NCBI GenBank assembly: GCA_008828725.1
Contig: MEHQ01002765.1
Span: 200,117 to 264,116 of the forward strand
Length of the DNA: 64,000 nt
Reading direction: 5' to 3'
DNA from: Saccharina japonica
Taxonomy: Eukaryota > Sar > Phaeophyceae > Laminariales > Laminariaceae
Both the position numbers and the translations under genes were made by a program. This document shows, one piece after another, positions 1 through 12,008 of the stretch. The notes beneath the pieces are model-generated. The model saw nothing but the letters and a program-made list of their open reading frames with translations, made no database searches and was not told the origin of the DNA. The stretch's first letter is position 1. Every line of letters begins with the position of its first letter.

Positions 1-329
1 AAAATAAACCAATCAGAGCCAGTTAAATGTCGTCGTCATGATGAACGGCCCCCAAAAAAACAAAAACTCCACGCTACTCGTACGTGCGTGATGATGTTGG
101 GCAGTCTCGTTCGAGCTGCCTGCGAAGTACTCTCTGCTCGTGACGCTGCTTGCACTTCGAACAATAATTCCTGGGGTAAGCACCCTCTACGACACAACCC
201 GCAGCCCACAATAGACGAGGCCCAAGCCCGCTTGTCTCGCAGAACTCCAGCGCTTATGGCGATGACTACCCACACGTTTCGGCACCAACCGTCCGTGCCA
301 GATCAAAACCAACTGCTGCAGCAGCATTG

Positions 330-425
330 AGTAGCAGCATTGAGCAGTACCACCAAGCAGCAAGCAGAAGCAGCAGCAAGCAGCAGCAGCAAACAAGCAG
401 CAGCAGCGGCAGCAGCGGCAGGATG
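330..425. repeat. Imperfect CAG/AGC microsatellite
   Basis: Runs of AGC/CAG triplets interrupted by AAG and GGC. All three frames stay open only because of the triplet composition, so I do not call a gene here. Similar CAG-rich tracts recur in this window, notably in the gag-like region near 53 kb. Confidence 0.85.
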
Positions 426-556
426 GCCCAGCCCATGCGCAGCGGCGATCGCGCGCACAATGCTTGGTTGACTGCAGTAGCAGCCAAGCCTGCTACTTGC
501 GCCTGCGGGACTCTGACCACTTCACTTAACTCTTGAAAACCGCAGGCAGCCATAGA

Positions 557-640
557 CGACCCCGGACGCCGATGAGCAGTTAAAACCGTAGTCACAGCCG
601 ACCCCGGACGCTGATGCGCAGCTAGCACCAACCAGCTGCA
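557..640. repeat. Short tandem duplication, period 42 bp
   Basis: CGACCCCGGACGC begins at about 557 and again at about 599. Each copy is followed by a similar GATG(A/C)GCAG tail. Two diverged copies are visible, with no coding interpretation. Confidence 0.6.
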
Positions 641-2744
641 GCAGTCATTGTCCGGATCTGCTGCTGTGTCAGCAGCAGGAGCAGCAGCAGCAGCCATGAT
701 GGCTACTGCCTGGTAATATTGCTCAACAATGCTGGTAGTCTCCCTCTCATATTAATAGTACAATCAATCGTACGCATATGAAGCTTTGTCCGTAAATATA
801 ACGATCGTTTGAACTGAATATAAATATGAAAACGTTCGTTATTTTTAGGTACACAGTGGTAGGGAATAATATGAGAAACAAGTTACTGCTTTGGAGCCCC
901 GAAAAAATAGTTGAGGGTTGTTTTTTTATTTGTGAAAGAAGCGTAACATATACAACCAAAACACACTAACGTGGTCTTTTTTTAGCGTGGATTTTTCCTC
1001 AGCAACAACGCCGATTTTGATGCGGTTGGCTTTGATAGATAGCCTTTAACCTAAAGCATGTTTTCATTCATCAGAGTGTTGAAGTAAAGGAGGAAAATCA
1101 TTCCGCGCAAGAACATATAAAATATATAGTCCTTTTTGGCCATTACTCTTTCAATTCTGAATATGTTCTTGACGTGATGACCGAATACATTTACGGCAAT
1201 CCTGCAGCCATGCCCGCGAAGTATGAAGAGAAAACTCCACGACCATCCCGAGTAACCGGCGATCAAAGTTCAGCCTGTGTGTAGTGTTTATTCAAGATAT
1301 TCAAGAAAATACGATTTACGTTTTTTTGTTTTTGCTATGGTTGTTTTGATCGATACGAAACGACGAGACATGATATTGCGGCGGAATAAGCTTCATAGGC
1401 ACACCTTACAGTACACACTCCTCGCTGTGCGCCTGCTGTGTGTAGTCTGTCATATTCAGCAGGTACAGTAGTGTTGTCTGCATGTCCCGTACTGGCGTAT
1501 GGAGGCGAAGTTAGCAGCGAGCGCCTCCGACCATCAGCAGGTACAGCAGTAGTGTAGAAAAGTCATGGTTAGAATAGGCCATAATGGAAGGAAGATTGAC
1601 CTCAGGAAGATCAATGGAAAAGGAAGAAGACAAGAGAAAAGAGAAGAGAGGAGTTGAGTACAGTTGAGCGGAGTAGAGTGATCGAGGTGGGCGGTGCCTG
1701 CACCTGATCATCCCGGTACAATGCCCTTGCTACGGGCAGTCACATTCTACCGTAGTTGGTACTGTTCCCTGTAATGTTCTCTACAACGTTATAGTAACGT
1801 TCTAGCAACGTTATCAGCATCGTTCCTGATGAAGATGCCTGGGACAAACAATGTGGCGCACTACGAGTAAGACAAACTCGTAATATATCCGCATATTGCA
1901 ATAACCCGAATATCTAGACTAAGATACTCGTACACTCGTATCAGTGCGTAGTGACTGCACATCACAATAGATACTTATGGATCTCAACGTCCATATGCTA
2001 ACACTCTGTACTAGCGACGAAACTACTGCTGCTGTAGCAGCGAGCCCCTCCGACCATCGACATATTATTAATGGCAGCGGCCAAAAACAGGTACACCTCG
2101 TCCGTCAGGGACCAAAAACAGGTACATACTGAAATCAATTTTGAAACGCACCCCACGAAACTGCCGTTCCTTGCAACGCAAAGTAGAGTTTTTTTCATAT
2201 TCTTCGTGCTCGCCCGGTGGCTACGTATACGAGTAGTTGCTATTAATAGTACGAGGAACGAACCCCTGCTGCTGTATTCTCCCTTCTCAGCTTGCGACGC
2301 CCCTTGTATTTCAAGTCAACCACAATCCCGAAGGGGAGCCTTGTATCTCGTATTGTTTCGGCGGAGGTGTGCAGGCAGATATATGTGTGCGTGTCGTTCG
2401 AGTGGCGTGTAGTGTGAGGTGCGAAGGGTGAAGAGGGTCTCCGCGTACGTCGGCATTTGTATAGGGGGCATAGGATGGAACTATGAAGGGCCTCTGATAG
2501 GCTTAAAAACGACAAAAAAAAGTGAAAGTCAAGCAGAGTAGACAAAATCAGGCATACCTGGGTTTTAAAGAGGTATAAAATCGGTACAACGAGTTTTGGA
2601 CCAATGGCAGGGCACGTGGAGAGCGGTTTTTACTTGATTTTAAGTATGTACCTTAGTTTTGCCGCAAACGGACCAGGTATACCTTTTTTTAGCCACTGCC
2701 CTATTATTAAACACAAATATTACAGCTTACAGCTTTTTACACGA
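641..2744. other. No gene recognised (AT-rich intergenic DNA)
   Basis: All open frames here are short and match no family I know. The only structure seen is a pair of short related words, AGCAGCGAGCNCCTCCGACCAT, at about 1514 and 2035, plus scattered TACTGCTGTA/TACAGCAGTA words that recur across the window. Confidence 0.6.
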
Positions 2745-3463
2745 GCATTCGTGCTCAGCGAGGGGCGCTATTCTAAATCCTTATAATATTCGTAACACGC
2801 TTCAGTGGTGGTGGTTGTGGTGATGTCGTTTGGGAATGCCGGTTTCGGTATGCCCCGCGAGAGACCGGCTCTACCGCGCGCCACCCGACCCCCCTCTGGC
2901 ACAGTTCGGCGTACTGATGTATTGCTGTAGCACATGTTGGGTGTGTGGGTGGGTGAGTGGGTGGGTGAGTGAGTGTGTGGGTGGGTGCGTCGGTGGGTGG
3001 TTTTTGTTGCCGTTGCTGTTGCTGTATGTAGTTGGTGTCGATCTGTTGTTTGTCACACCACACTACTGCTCCGTTGTATGTACCTAAATGTCCATCCAGT
3101 ACTGCATTTGTGGTCAGCGAGGGACGCTACTCTAAATCCTTATAACACAATACGCTTCAGTTGTGGTGGTTGTGGTGATGTCGTTTGGGAATGCCGGTTT
3201 CGGTATGCCCCGCGAGAGGCCGGCTCTACCACGCGCCATCCGACCCCCCTCTGGCATAGTGCGGCGTACTGATGTATTGCTGTAGCACATGTTGGGTGTG
3301 TGGGTGGGTGAGTGGGTGGGTGAGTGAGTGTGTGGGTGGGTACGTGGGTGGGTGGTTTTTGTTGCCGTTGCTGTTGCTGTATGTAGTTGGTGTCGATCTG
3401 TTGTTTGTCACACCATACTACTGCTCCGTTGTATGTACCTAAATGTCCATCCAGTACTGCGCG
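2745..3463. repeat. Two-unit tandem duplication, period 359 bp
   Basis: Unit 1 (2745-3103) and unit 2 (3104-3463) align end to end with few differences. Each contains a GTGGGTGGGTGA microsatellite (about 2941-3000 and 3297-3353). A diverged reverse copy of the first part of the unit lies at about 14560-14660, so the unit is itself built from a dispersed repeat. Histidine/threonine-rich frames through it are microsatellite artefacts. Confidence 0.85.
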
Positions 3464-3555
3464 TACTGCTGCACCTTCATGGTGATATATATATGTATAT
3501 ATCATATGAATAGCTACAATTTCAAGTGTGCTGTGTTCAAACGGAGATACGTGCA

Positions 3556-3636
3556 CGTGTGTGTGTTCTTCACATTAGACCTTCCTTTTTACCCGTCGAC
3601 ATCCAGCACACCCAGTGTCCGTGCCGATTATTTATG
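3556..3636 (+). repeat. Dispersed repeat A, 5' head fragment (A1)
   Basis: The head of repeat family A: a GTGTGTTCTTCACATT start, then CTTCCTTT, ACCCGTCGACATCCAGCACA and CCCAGTGTCCGTGCCGATT. Only the first 80 bp are present. Fuller copies lie at 11688, 29199, 47864 and about 62960 (plus) and at 14870 (minus). Confidence 0.8.
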
Positions 3637-3917
3637 ACGACTCTCACTTTCCTATAGCTGGTATGCTCTGGTCGTCACTCGCTTCCTTCAGGTATATATC
3701 TGCGATATGTGCTGTACCTGTACGTACCGTTATATCATATGTACCTAGATGTCCATCTATACATGGCTCTAATTTTGTAGTTGTTCTCTCCAAACGGAAG
3801 TATGGCGTGGTGCTTATGTCTGAGATGTTGTAGTCGTCACTCTTTTAATGGTTTATTTCTGCACCATCCATATATCTCCATGAGTTTTTACTGAACACGT
3901 ATATACTTATTAGCAGG

Positions 3918-4625
3918 GTTCTTTACGGTTAACCGTCCGTGCGTGGTGCGTTTGTTTTTTGTTGAAAATCCTACAGTCCGGCTCGGTGCGGATTTCAAAA
4001 AGCGGAAATATCACGGTGCGGTTCGGTGCGGTTATCCGATATTGGGAACCCTACGGTGCGGATCTGTTTTTTTCATGCATCCTACGGTGCGGTTCGGTGC
4101 GGTTTTCAGAAATCAAAAATCCGACGGCGCGGTTCGCTGCGGTTTTCCGAAATCGTAAATGCAACGGTGCGGGTCGTTTTTTCCATGCAATCTACGGTGC
4201 GGTTCGGTGCGGTTTTTAGAAATCGTACATGCAACCGTGCGGTTCGGTTTTTTTATGCATCCTACGGTGTGGTTTGGTGCGGTTTTCAGAAATCGGGATT
4301 CCTACGGTGCCGTTCGGTGCGGTTTTTAGATTTAGTGAATCCTACGGTGCGGTTCGGTGCTGTGATACATCCTACGGTGCGGTCTGGTGCGGTTCCTTGT
4401 TGAACGGTTTTTGCTGCGGTGCGGTTCCAATCCCCGCAGGGAAAAACGTTCAAACCCGCTCCTTCTCCAGGGCTCACCGTATGAATATAATACCGTTCAA
4501 AACCGCGGTTTCGTGCGGTTTTTGTCCCTTTTGTCGGGGCACTACTGCACTACTAACGAAACCGCTACAGGCAGCGTATGAACTAACCGTACAAAGCCGC
4601 TGTTTCGTACGGTTTTTATGCAAGG
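3918..4625. repeat. Array of GGTGCGGTTCGGTGCGG motifs
   Basis: At least seven units of roughly 40-70 bp contain CGGTGCGGTTCGGTGCGGTT, usually followed by TT(C/T)AGAAATCG. The left edge (GCAGGGTTCTTTACGGTTAA) resembles a hAT-type terminus. A matching right terminus was not found, so this may be a truncated element of the kind seen intact at 25.4, 39.9, 46.2 and 61.4 kb. Translations rich in GAVRCGF are by-products of the array. Confidence 0.7.
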
Positions 4626-4688
4626 TGCATATCATTGTTTACCTTGTACGCAAAGTGAAGAGAGCAACAACTGCCACACGGGGGAGGC

Positions 4689-4852
4689 TTTTCCTGTACA
4701 AAGTCGACAATTTTTAACCACGAATCTCTTGGCATTTTCACGTCGGTCTTTTCACGAAATCGTGGACCTCTTGAAAATAGTGTAGAAAACACCCCCGCTA
4801 AGATAAGAAATGCAGCCTGGATCCGATGTCCTGTATATGATTTGGTGTCCTG
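4689..4852. mobile_element. Decayed 164-bp pogo-type MITE (C1)
   Basis: The right half keeps the family core: CTTGAAAATAGTGTAGAAA, then AGATAAGAAATGCAGCCTGG and a terminal GGTGTCCTG. The left end is too diverged to define and is placed only by the family length. Confidence 0.4.
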
Positions 4853-6255
4853 TGTTGCATGCAGCCACTGCATACTATTTCGACGCGCAGTACGAAAACA
4901 CAACTTCACGGAATGTAACAGAGTCACAACTTTAGAGCGATAAGTTTACCTAGGGTCAGCGGCGGACCGGTGTGGGACCACTGCCATGCCGCTGCTGCTT
5001 GCCCGATGCTTGCTGATTATTGGGTTGTTTTCGTCCACTGGTACTCTTACTTCATGCTCGTAACGTTTTCCAAGCACATATCTGACTTTTCCCTCCTATT
5101 AATAGGATTTGGCGTTTTGTTCCCCTCTTCATCTTCCGTACCACCCTATGCTTTTTCAGGACCCCCTAATCTGGTCTACAAGTTCATGCGGCCACTGCTT
5201 CATAGACCCTTATCGTACGACGGTCGTCTCTGCTACTTTTGCTACTTTTGACTGCAACCATCTACGGAACCTCCTCCCTCGACTTCGTGGTTTCTTGAGC
5301 CCTCGTTCGGCGTCGCGTCCACTTTTGTCTTACATTTCAATACTCTGGATGCTCTATCTGTTTTGTAAGACGGGAGCATTAGTTTGGGTTGGGGGTAATA
5401 CATGGATGACAAGATTTCACGATCGAGTATAGCTGCTGCTGTATGCTTTCAAGTTGCGTTTAGTACATTTGAGTGATTGTTTTTGGAATTATATTTGCCG
5501 TGGATATTTTGTCTGTTCCTTTTGTTTTGCCATGGTGCCCCAAGTCTCTTCGGGCCCGTGGTCACTTTGGGGGGGTGCTGTGGCGTCGGGGGGCCTTCCT
5601 CTTGCATATATCCAAGGTTTTATACTTATACGTAGGCATGCATGTTCTTGCGTGAACCGCAAGATGTAAGCAATACTGGGAAGCTCGCCGACCACGACCA
5701 GGCCACAACGACGTTCTATTTCCCTCTCCGTTGTTTATCTGGGTCCATCCACCGTGCCGGGTGTTAGTGCAATGCTGCCTGATTTGTTTGATTTTGCTCG
5801 GCTCACTCATGATGCCGGGTGGGAGCCACGAAATCGGCATGCTCTACATGCAGCAGTATGATAGTCGTAGTATTAACTGTTCCTTTCCGTTAATAATATT
5901 TTTGTTCGCGCAAGCGTAGATTCATACCATGCCGGTACCCTTTCCCTGCATTTCAGTGAATACAAATAGTCGACCATGGAGACAAGCAACGCGAATTAAC
6001 TCATTCGATTGCGATACTAACACAAATGTTTATTATGATGGCGAAGGTCGGCTACCTTTTGTTGCGTAATTTCGTCGCCGCCAATAGGAAATAACAGAAA
6101 AATGGACACACGATCCTCGATCTAAAAGGATAATGTTTCCGATACGAAAACATGGATTGGGAAATTATAGGCTATCCCTACCACAACTTTCTGTTGATAC
6201 ATTTTCTAGAATCATGTATGTTCAGAATGTGGTTATCTGAAAATGCAGTACAGCA
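4853..6255. other. No gene recognised
   Basis: Only short open frames without recognisable motifs. No TIR, LTR or tandem structure was seen, apart from a few copies of the TACTGCTGTA-like word. Confidence 0.55.
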
Positions 6256-6419
6256 CAGGACACCTAACAAGAAACAGGTGGATATGAAAGCCATCCTGGC
6301 AATTGCAGGAGAATAAGACACCCGAGAGCCGATATCTTGCAATTAGTGTAGAGAGCATCCCATCTCGAAACAAGAAACCATTCCTTGCCAAGTTTTCCTG
6401 TTTTCTTCATGGTGTCCTG
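6256..6419. mobile_element. 164-bp pogo-type MITE (C2)
   Basis: The terminal inverted repeats are CAGGACACCTAACAAGAAAC on the left and the complement of CCTGTTTTCTTCATGGTGTC on the right. The internal CTTGCAATTAGTGTAGAGA core is present. A TA follows the right end, but the left flank is CA, so the TA target duplication is imperfect. Length matches C3, C4 and C6. Confidence 0.75.
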
Positions 6420-6570
6420 TACCAAGGGTAGTCGAAATTTTTTTTTCGACACCTCACGTCAAATTGTTCAACTTTTACGTTTTGACAGGGGGGGGGGGTA
6501 CCTGAGACCATCCCCTCCCTCTACGCCTACACAAAACCTATATAAAACTGAACACAGGGGATGGTAGAGG

Positions 6571-6602
6571 NNNNNNNNNNNNNNNNNNNNNNNNNNNNNN
6601 NN
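6571..6602. other. Assembly gap (32 N) flanked by poly-G
   Basis: Thirty-two Ns sit just before a G homopolymer (6603-6626), with another G run at about 6487-6498. The flanks are low-complexity, which is the likely cause of the gap. Confidence 0.95.
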
Positions 6603-7277
6603 GGGGGGGGGGGGGGGGGGGGGGGGTTAGGTGTATGATATCCAAATCCTCGGCCGCCCTTGCCTGTACTGTAAATTTTTAACTTAAAATAAACAGTTAT
6701 TATTTGAGATCTTGACCGAAACTGGAAATTTAGATAGCTGTTGTTTTTTTAATTTTTCAATATACCACGAAGACGGAAACAATAAAGACGAGAACGCGAT
6801 GTTGAATGTTTGCTCCTACCATCGTTTGAAGAAAACGGGGCGTGAGTTAGTGTCCCGGGGTCGTTCGAAACAGCAAGTACAGATCCAAAAACAAAAGTGA
6901 CATTCTCAAACGAAGACCGTTGTAAATCGACGGGATTCAGCGCCGGGGAGAAAAAAGTCCTGAATCACTCTCGCGATAAGAATGCAAGGCACGCATCGAG
7001 TTCGGGAGGGCGGCAAGGAGCCCACTGAGTAAGTGACCCTGGATCTGAATTGCGCAGGAGAAAGAAGGGTGAACATATAAACTTCGAAGCCAACAAGATT
7101 GCCAATGAATGGCGTGAGACGCCGTTGGTAGTAAGCAGCTGCGGCCTAAAATATAATATATATAGATGTAGATTGAAATTTCACAAACAAGACACATGGG
7201 GTACAACAGTAGTGTATGCAAATGATAGATCCTTGTGTCCCTTTGTGTCCAAATTAATTAAATCAAACTACAGAGTA

Positions 7278-7441
7278 CGGGACACTGAATATGAAGCATC
7301 TTTTTATATGGAAAGCCAGGCCGAGATTTAGGGTAAAATAGTAAATTCGGGAGTCGTTATTTTAAACTTACTGTAGAAACAACCCTCTCAGATAAAAAAA
7401 ACAGCCTGGACTAGATTTCCTTTTTCTTATCAGGTGTCTTG
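7278..7441. mobile_element. 164-bp pogo-type MITE (C3)
   Basis: Flanked by TA on both sides (7276-7277 and 7442-7443). The left end CGGGACACTGAATATGAAG and right end TTTTTCTTATCAGGTGTCTTG form imperfect TIRs. The internal segments GAGATTTAG, CGGGAGTCGTT and CAGCCTGGA match C4. Confidence 0.8.
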
Positions 7442-7849
7442 TACTGCTGTATGTCGTGTCCTCATGTGTCAAAATTAATGAATCTACAGTACAGCTGAGT
7501 ACAGTGTTAGCATTTCAAGTCACAAAGTACTTACATAGTATCTACCCCTACCCCTGCCTGCACTACTAAATATGTATTTAAATAATACGAAAGATTTGGT
7601 GCTCTTTGTTTAATTGCCATTTATTATTGTCTTTGTCGCCTAAAAAAGCTATTCCTTAGGTTTGTGCATCTCAGGTTCGACCAAAAATTGAGCCTGTTTG
7701 TATTTTCAACCAAGGCACCAACCAAGTCGGTGCTGACGGTTGAGTGTGTCGTCATCGTGCTAATCATTTTGGGTCTACAGCAGTATTACGCGACAGCGGG
7801 TTACTCCTTCTTGGCTAAGAACGCGCGGGACTTATTATCGTGGTGACAC

Positions 7850-8276
7850 GTGTGTTCTTTACGTTACACCGTTCTTTTTACCCGTCGACATCCAGCACAC
7901 CATTTATTGCATGTCACACCTCCTCTGGGAAAAGCACGACACTTCCTTTTTTTTACTTTGTCATGCTTTTGTTTATTTGCTTGATTATTGATTTGGTTCA
8001 GTATGTTTACTTTTTCATATTTTTCCTTTTAGCTTTTTTTTTCTCTTCTTCTCTTGCATGCACCTGGATTGCTAGCAGGGTAGGTATTGCCTGTCGTATG
8101 TGACATTGCATTGTCTGCTCTGCTTACTGCACTGAGCGTAGTATCTCTATGTCGTAGTTTTGTGACCACAGAACTGGTACCGTTTTAGGATGAAGAATCG
8201 GCACAGACACTGGGTGTGCTGGATGTCGACGGGTAGAAAGGAAGGTTTAATGTGAAGAATACAGACACACATTTTT
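7850..8276 (-). repeat. Dispersed repeat A, head-to-head hairpin copy (A2)
   Basis: A plus-strand head fragment (about 7850-7905) is followed by a minus-strand copy running from the body (GTCGTGCTTCTCC hairpin) back to the head at about 8276. Two inverted heads therefore bracket one body, making a foldback of about 430 bp. The head-only inversion recurs at 62.8 kb. Confidence 0.75.
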
Positions 8277-8786
8277 GTCAACTTAGAGTTGACTATCCGG
8301 TGCTAATGTTATTCGATTTTAGTTGTTTGTTGTTTATTAATAATAGTTGTATTTCGATCACCATCAAAACTCAACATGAAACATATTAAGGACATAGATG
8401 GCTAGTATCGATCCACACAACACTATCCAAATCAGCCTTGACGGGCTTGTCTAACAGATTTTACAAGGGAATAGTCATGTATTTATGTGCGAGGTACTGC
8501 GCCCACAAATCATGATTTTGATGGATATTCGATATGTTGGGACTGCCGATTAGGATTTTGATATAGTTTATTTTTTTGTCATCGACGATGTCACAAGTCA
8601 CAACAGTTTACAGTGTAAAAGTTGAGTGTGAGGAAAGTACATCTCTTACGATACGAAACACAATATTTTGGATTGACAGTCTCATCGGACAGGAAAATCG
8701 GCTGATATTGAGAGATGACAAATACCGGTAGTTACTATATATGTGGTCACAAAAGTACTAATGACACAGAGATAATACGTGCTAAG

Positions 8787-9296
8787 ACTAACTATTATGG
8801 GAAACATTATTTTTGGGCATGGGAAACATTATTTTTGAGCTCCAGGAACTGGTTTCTAGGCCCAATATACCCGTTTTACTCCGTTGGACAGTCAAAAACA
8901 CCGATACCCTCCTAAAGATCCACCCCGTAGTTTTTCGAGGGCTTCCTGGAGCAGTTGTCCGTTTTTCTAGGGTCTCGTTTTGATTTATGGCGCAACTAAT
9001 CACAACTAATCAGTTTCCAGAATAAGGCTTGTTGGTCAGAACTGGGGCCAAAAGTAATGGATCTTTAAGGATTTTAGGCTAAAGATCATCATGTCCTCAG
9101 AACTGGCAACTTGGACGAACAGTCAAACTACGACCCTGGAGAAACGGAAAAGTACGTCAGAAAGCTCTACGAAAACTACGGGGAGCATCCTGACGAGTCT
9201 ATCGGTGTTTTTGGCCGTGCCGCCGAGTAAATCGCGTATTTTTGGCTAAAACCTCAGTTCTGAGGGCCCAAAAATAAATTTCCCATAATAGTTGGT
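8787..9296. mobile_element. 510-bp foldback element with long imperfect TIRs
   Basis: Terminal ACTAACTATTATGGGAAA (left) mirrors TTTCCCATAATAGTTGGT (right), and CTAAG flanks both sides (8782-8786 and 9297-9301). The inverted similarity continues inward for about 220 bp with mismatches, for example AAAAACACCGATA against TATCGGTGTTTTT and CCGTTTTTCTAGGGTC against GACCCTGGAGAAACGG. No transposase is present. The superfamily is not assigned. Confidence 0.7.
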
Positions 9297-9301
9297 CTAA
9301 G

Positions 9302-9400
9302 AAGTAAACAGGGCGGACAATGCAATGCCTTATACGACGGGCACGACCTACCCCGATAGTAATTCAAATGCGTCTAAGAGAGCAGCGTAGTAAGCTTTCA
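9302..9400 (+). repeat. Diverged body fragment of repeat A
   Basis: GGCGGACAATGCAATGCCTTATACGACGGGCACGACCTACC parallels the body of repeat A (AGACAATGCAATGCC, then ACAGGCAAGACCTACCC). It has no head or tail and is probably an old copy. Confidence 0.5.
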
Positions 9401-9780
9401 CAGGCAAATATGTACCGATAGGTTTTCGTTTGGCGTTCCCCAGCGAGACGGAGTGATTAGCTGAACTTTTTCGAACCAAGAAACAAAATCGCCCTGAACT
9501 TAAAACTCGCAAATCCTTTCAGCAGTAGTAGTAACACATACCGCGTACAACTGCACCAGTTTCTATTTTGCAGGAACGATATGTTACACAAAGCACTTCG
9601 GGTCTGACATACATGTCACATTAATATACAGGAACACGTACGAACAACTTTTTTTTTTAACTTTTCGCATAGACAAACGTCAAGTGCAAATTTGTTGTCC
9701 TAGCACCCCATCCGTTGTGTACTACTATTATTGGCCTATAAAGCTATAAAGCAACATAGCAGCAGCACAGAGGACAGCCC

Positions 9781-10526
9781 TTAGGGTCGTTTTTAACGAC
9801 CGCTCGAAATAGCAAAAAACTTGCTATTTTGGCAAGTCCAAATTTCCAAAACTTGCCAAAGACTTGCCAAACCCTTCTAACGACAAACACTACATATTTG
9901 ACATATTTGGCTGTATTTGGCCAAATTTCGCATCGTAACGCCCTCAGATTTTATTCAAACCCCTTGCAGCAGCAGCAGCAGAGAGCCAAGGGCGAGCCCA
10001 CGCTCTCTGTGCAGTGAACGCTGGCACACAAAGCTCTCCAGGCTCAGCCCATGCACCCCAGAGGTCGGCAGTCCTTCCTGCCCGACCAATATGCCCTGGG
10101 AAAGCCGGGGCGGCTTCTGGTTGGTGATGTACTTGAGCATCAGCCAGGACCAGCTCAAAACGGCACCCATAGCGCACCCACACGGCGCTCGCGGCGCGTG
10201 CCGTCAGCCCTATCATCCCTGCTGTCAATGCCACCAAGTATCCTCGACACCTCCCTCTAGTACACAAGTTAGAGCGAGTATAGCGTGGCGAGGTCTGGGG
10301 TGGTCTGGTTTGTAGAACCTTGCGTAGGCGTTATTGGGCTCAAATGGCAAAAAAATGGCAAAAAAATAGCAAATTTATCTTTCCATAATTTTGCCAACGA
10401 ACAAGAAGTGTAATCTCCAACAAAAAGCTTGGCAAGTTTTTTGCTATTTTGGCAAGTAAATATTTCCATAATATGGAAATTTGGCAAATTATTTGCTAAA
10501 AAGAGGTCGTTAGAAACGCCCCTTAA
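9781..10526. mobile_element. Non-autonomous element with TTGCCAAA-type arrays
   Basis: The left end TTAGGGTCGTTTTTAACGAC and the right end (reverse complement TTAAGGGGCGTTTCTAACGA) are inverted repeats. Both subterminal zones are packed with TTGGCAAG/CTTGCCAAA and AATAGCAAAAAACTTG words. The middle (about 9960-10310) has a different, GC-rich composition and looks like acquired sequence. I could not find a matching target duplication, so exact ends are uncertain. Confidence 0.6.
9944..10267 (-). pseudogene. GC-rich coding-like insert, unidentified
   Basis: A minus-strand frame of about 107 codons begins with a hydrophobic stretch (YLVALTAGMIGLTARAASAVW). It overlaps a second frame that reads MGAVLSWSWLMLKYITNQK. 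The GC-rich composition contrasts with the AT-rich arrays on both sides. It may be a host exon captured by the surrounding element, but I recognise no family. Confidence 0.3.
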
Positions 10527-11687
10527 CCAACAACAGGAAGGTTGGCCAATACCACAGTACATACTTCTGGTTTGCGCCCCCCCACCAAGGAAAAAGGCTT
10601 TTAACATGTCGAGTTTGTCTTCATTTACGCATGACAAGTTTTGTTCGCGCTCCTGCAGTACTTTATCTGGAAGAGCTGTGTATGGACGAGGTGGGGATTG
10701 CTTTCCTGGGCGCCTAAACGTTTTATCACGCCCAGGACTGTGTGATTGGCGATATGCCTAAAACCATTGCGCCCGATTTATTTACTGGAGTTTTCATTGG
10801 GTACCTTTCTACTACTACGTACAGCTGTTACCGTTGCCACCCGGCCACAGCAGCACTGACTGGCTACAGTTTGTACGAGATTTTTCCATCGGGCATAGTG
10901 GTCGGTGCCTCTCGTGGAAATTTCCGTCTGAGAAACAGAGAAGCTCAGGCGGCAGGCCTAATAGTATACGCAAGCGGCTGCCTTGCCCCGCTATCGCATC
11001 ACGCGTATGTACTGCTGTGAACAGACAGAAGACAAAAAAAACAGTAACAAAACGTACTCCTGACGGGGCAATCCACAGCTGAACGATCATTTCCGTACAC
11101 ACAGCAGATTGCAGCAGTACAGCAGTGGGTATCCCGACTTGTGAGCGCACACCTGGAGTTCAGAGTGATCAAAACATATCCCCCCGCCTTTACTAAAGCT
11201 TACCTGGTACCCTATATTTTGCCAACTACAGAAAAGAGCAGTATACAATTAAGAGCGCCTGCTTTAGCTTGTCACAGGGTTTTTTTCACTCTGGAAACCA
11301 ACTGCAGTACAGGGTGCATAACACCAGTGCGAGACATGCGTTCAATACTTGGGGTTTGTGAAATTTCAGGCTGAGGTTCTGCGTAAAGCTAGGCATCGTT
11401 GCTCAGCATTGAACGTGACCTTAAAAAATATATAGATTTCCTAGCTTTTACTACTATGTCCCACTCTGTCTTGAAAATAAACACCGTTTATATTTATTTG
11501 TACTGTCAAAAAGTGCTTATATTTGGCGATAGAGTGGTTCTCAACATCGACATCGCCATCATAGTATACCACGAGCCTGAGGCAAAGCTGGAATTTTTCA
11601 AATTGTGTCGCGTACTTATGGAGTACTGCTGTAGTGCGGGACGGGCGTCGTTTCCTGGGGCCTTTCCCAGATCTGTACGTGGTGTGT
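10527..11687. other. No gene recognised
   Basis: Overlapping open frames on both strands near 10.8-11.1 kb carry no motif I can name. No repeat boundary was seen. Confidence 0.5.
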
Positions 11688-12008
11688 GTGTGTGTTCTTC
11701 ACATTAAACCTTCCTTTCAACCCGTCGACATCCAGCACACCCAGTGTCCGTGCCGATTTTTTCATCCTGAAAAGGTACCAGTTCTGTGGTCACAAAGCCA
11801 CGACACAGAGATACTACGCTCAGTGCAGTAAGCAGAGCAGACAATGCAATGCCATATACGACAGGCAAGACCTACCCTGCTAGCAATCCAGGTGCATGCA
11901 AGAGAAAAAAAGAGAAAAGAAAGAAAAAAGCGAAAAGGAAAAATAATAGAAAGTAAACATACTGAAGCAAATCAACAATCAAGCAACCAAACAAAAGCAT
12001 GACAAAAT
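11688..12008 (+). repeat. Dispersed repeat A, left half (A3), cut at a breakpoint
   Basis: Head and body of repeat A run without interruption from GTGTGTGTTCTTCACATT to CAAAAGCATGACAAAAT, where the copy stops abruptly next to an N (12009). Its missing right half is what is found, reversed, at 14870-15330. See the inversion finding. Confidence 0.85.

Noticed and set aside
9781..10526. hAT classification for the TTGCCAAA element
   Set aside because: No 8-bp duplication could be found at either plausible boundary.
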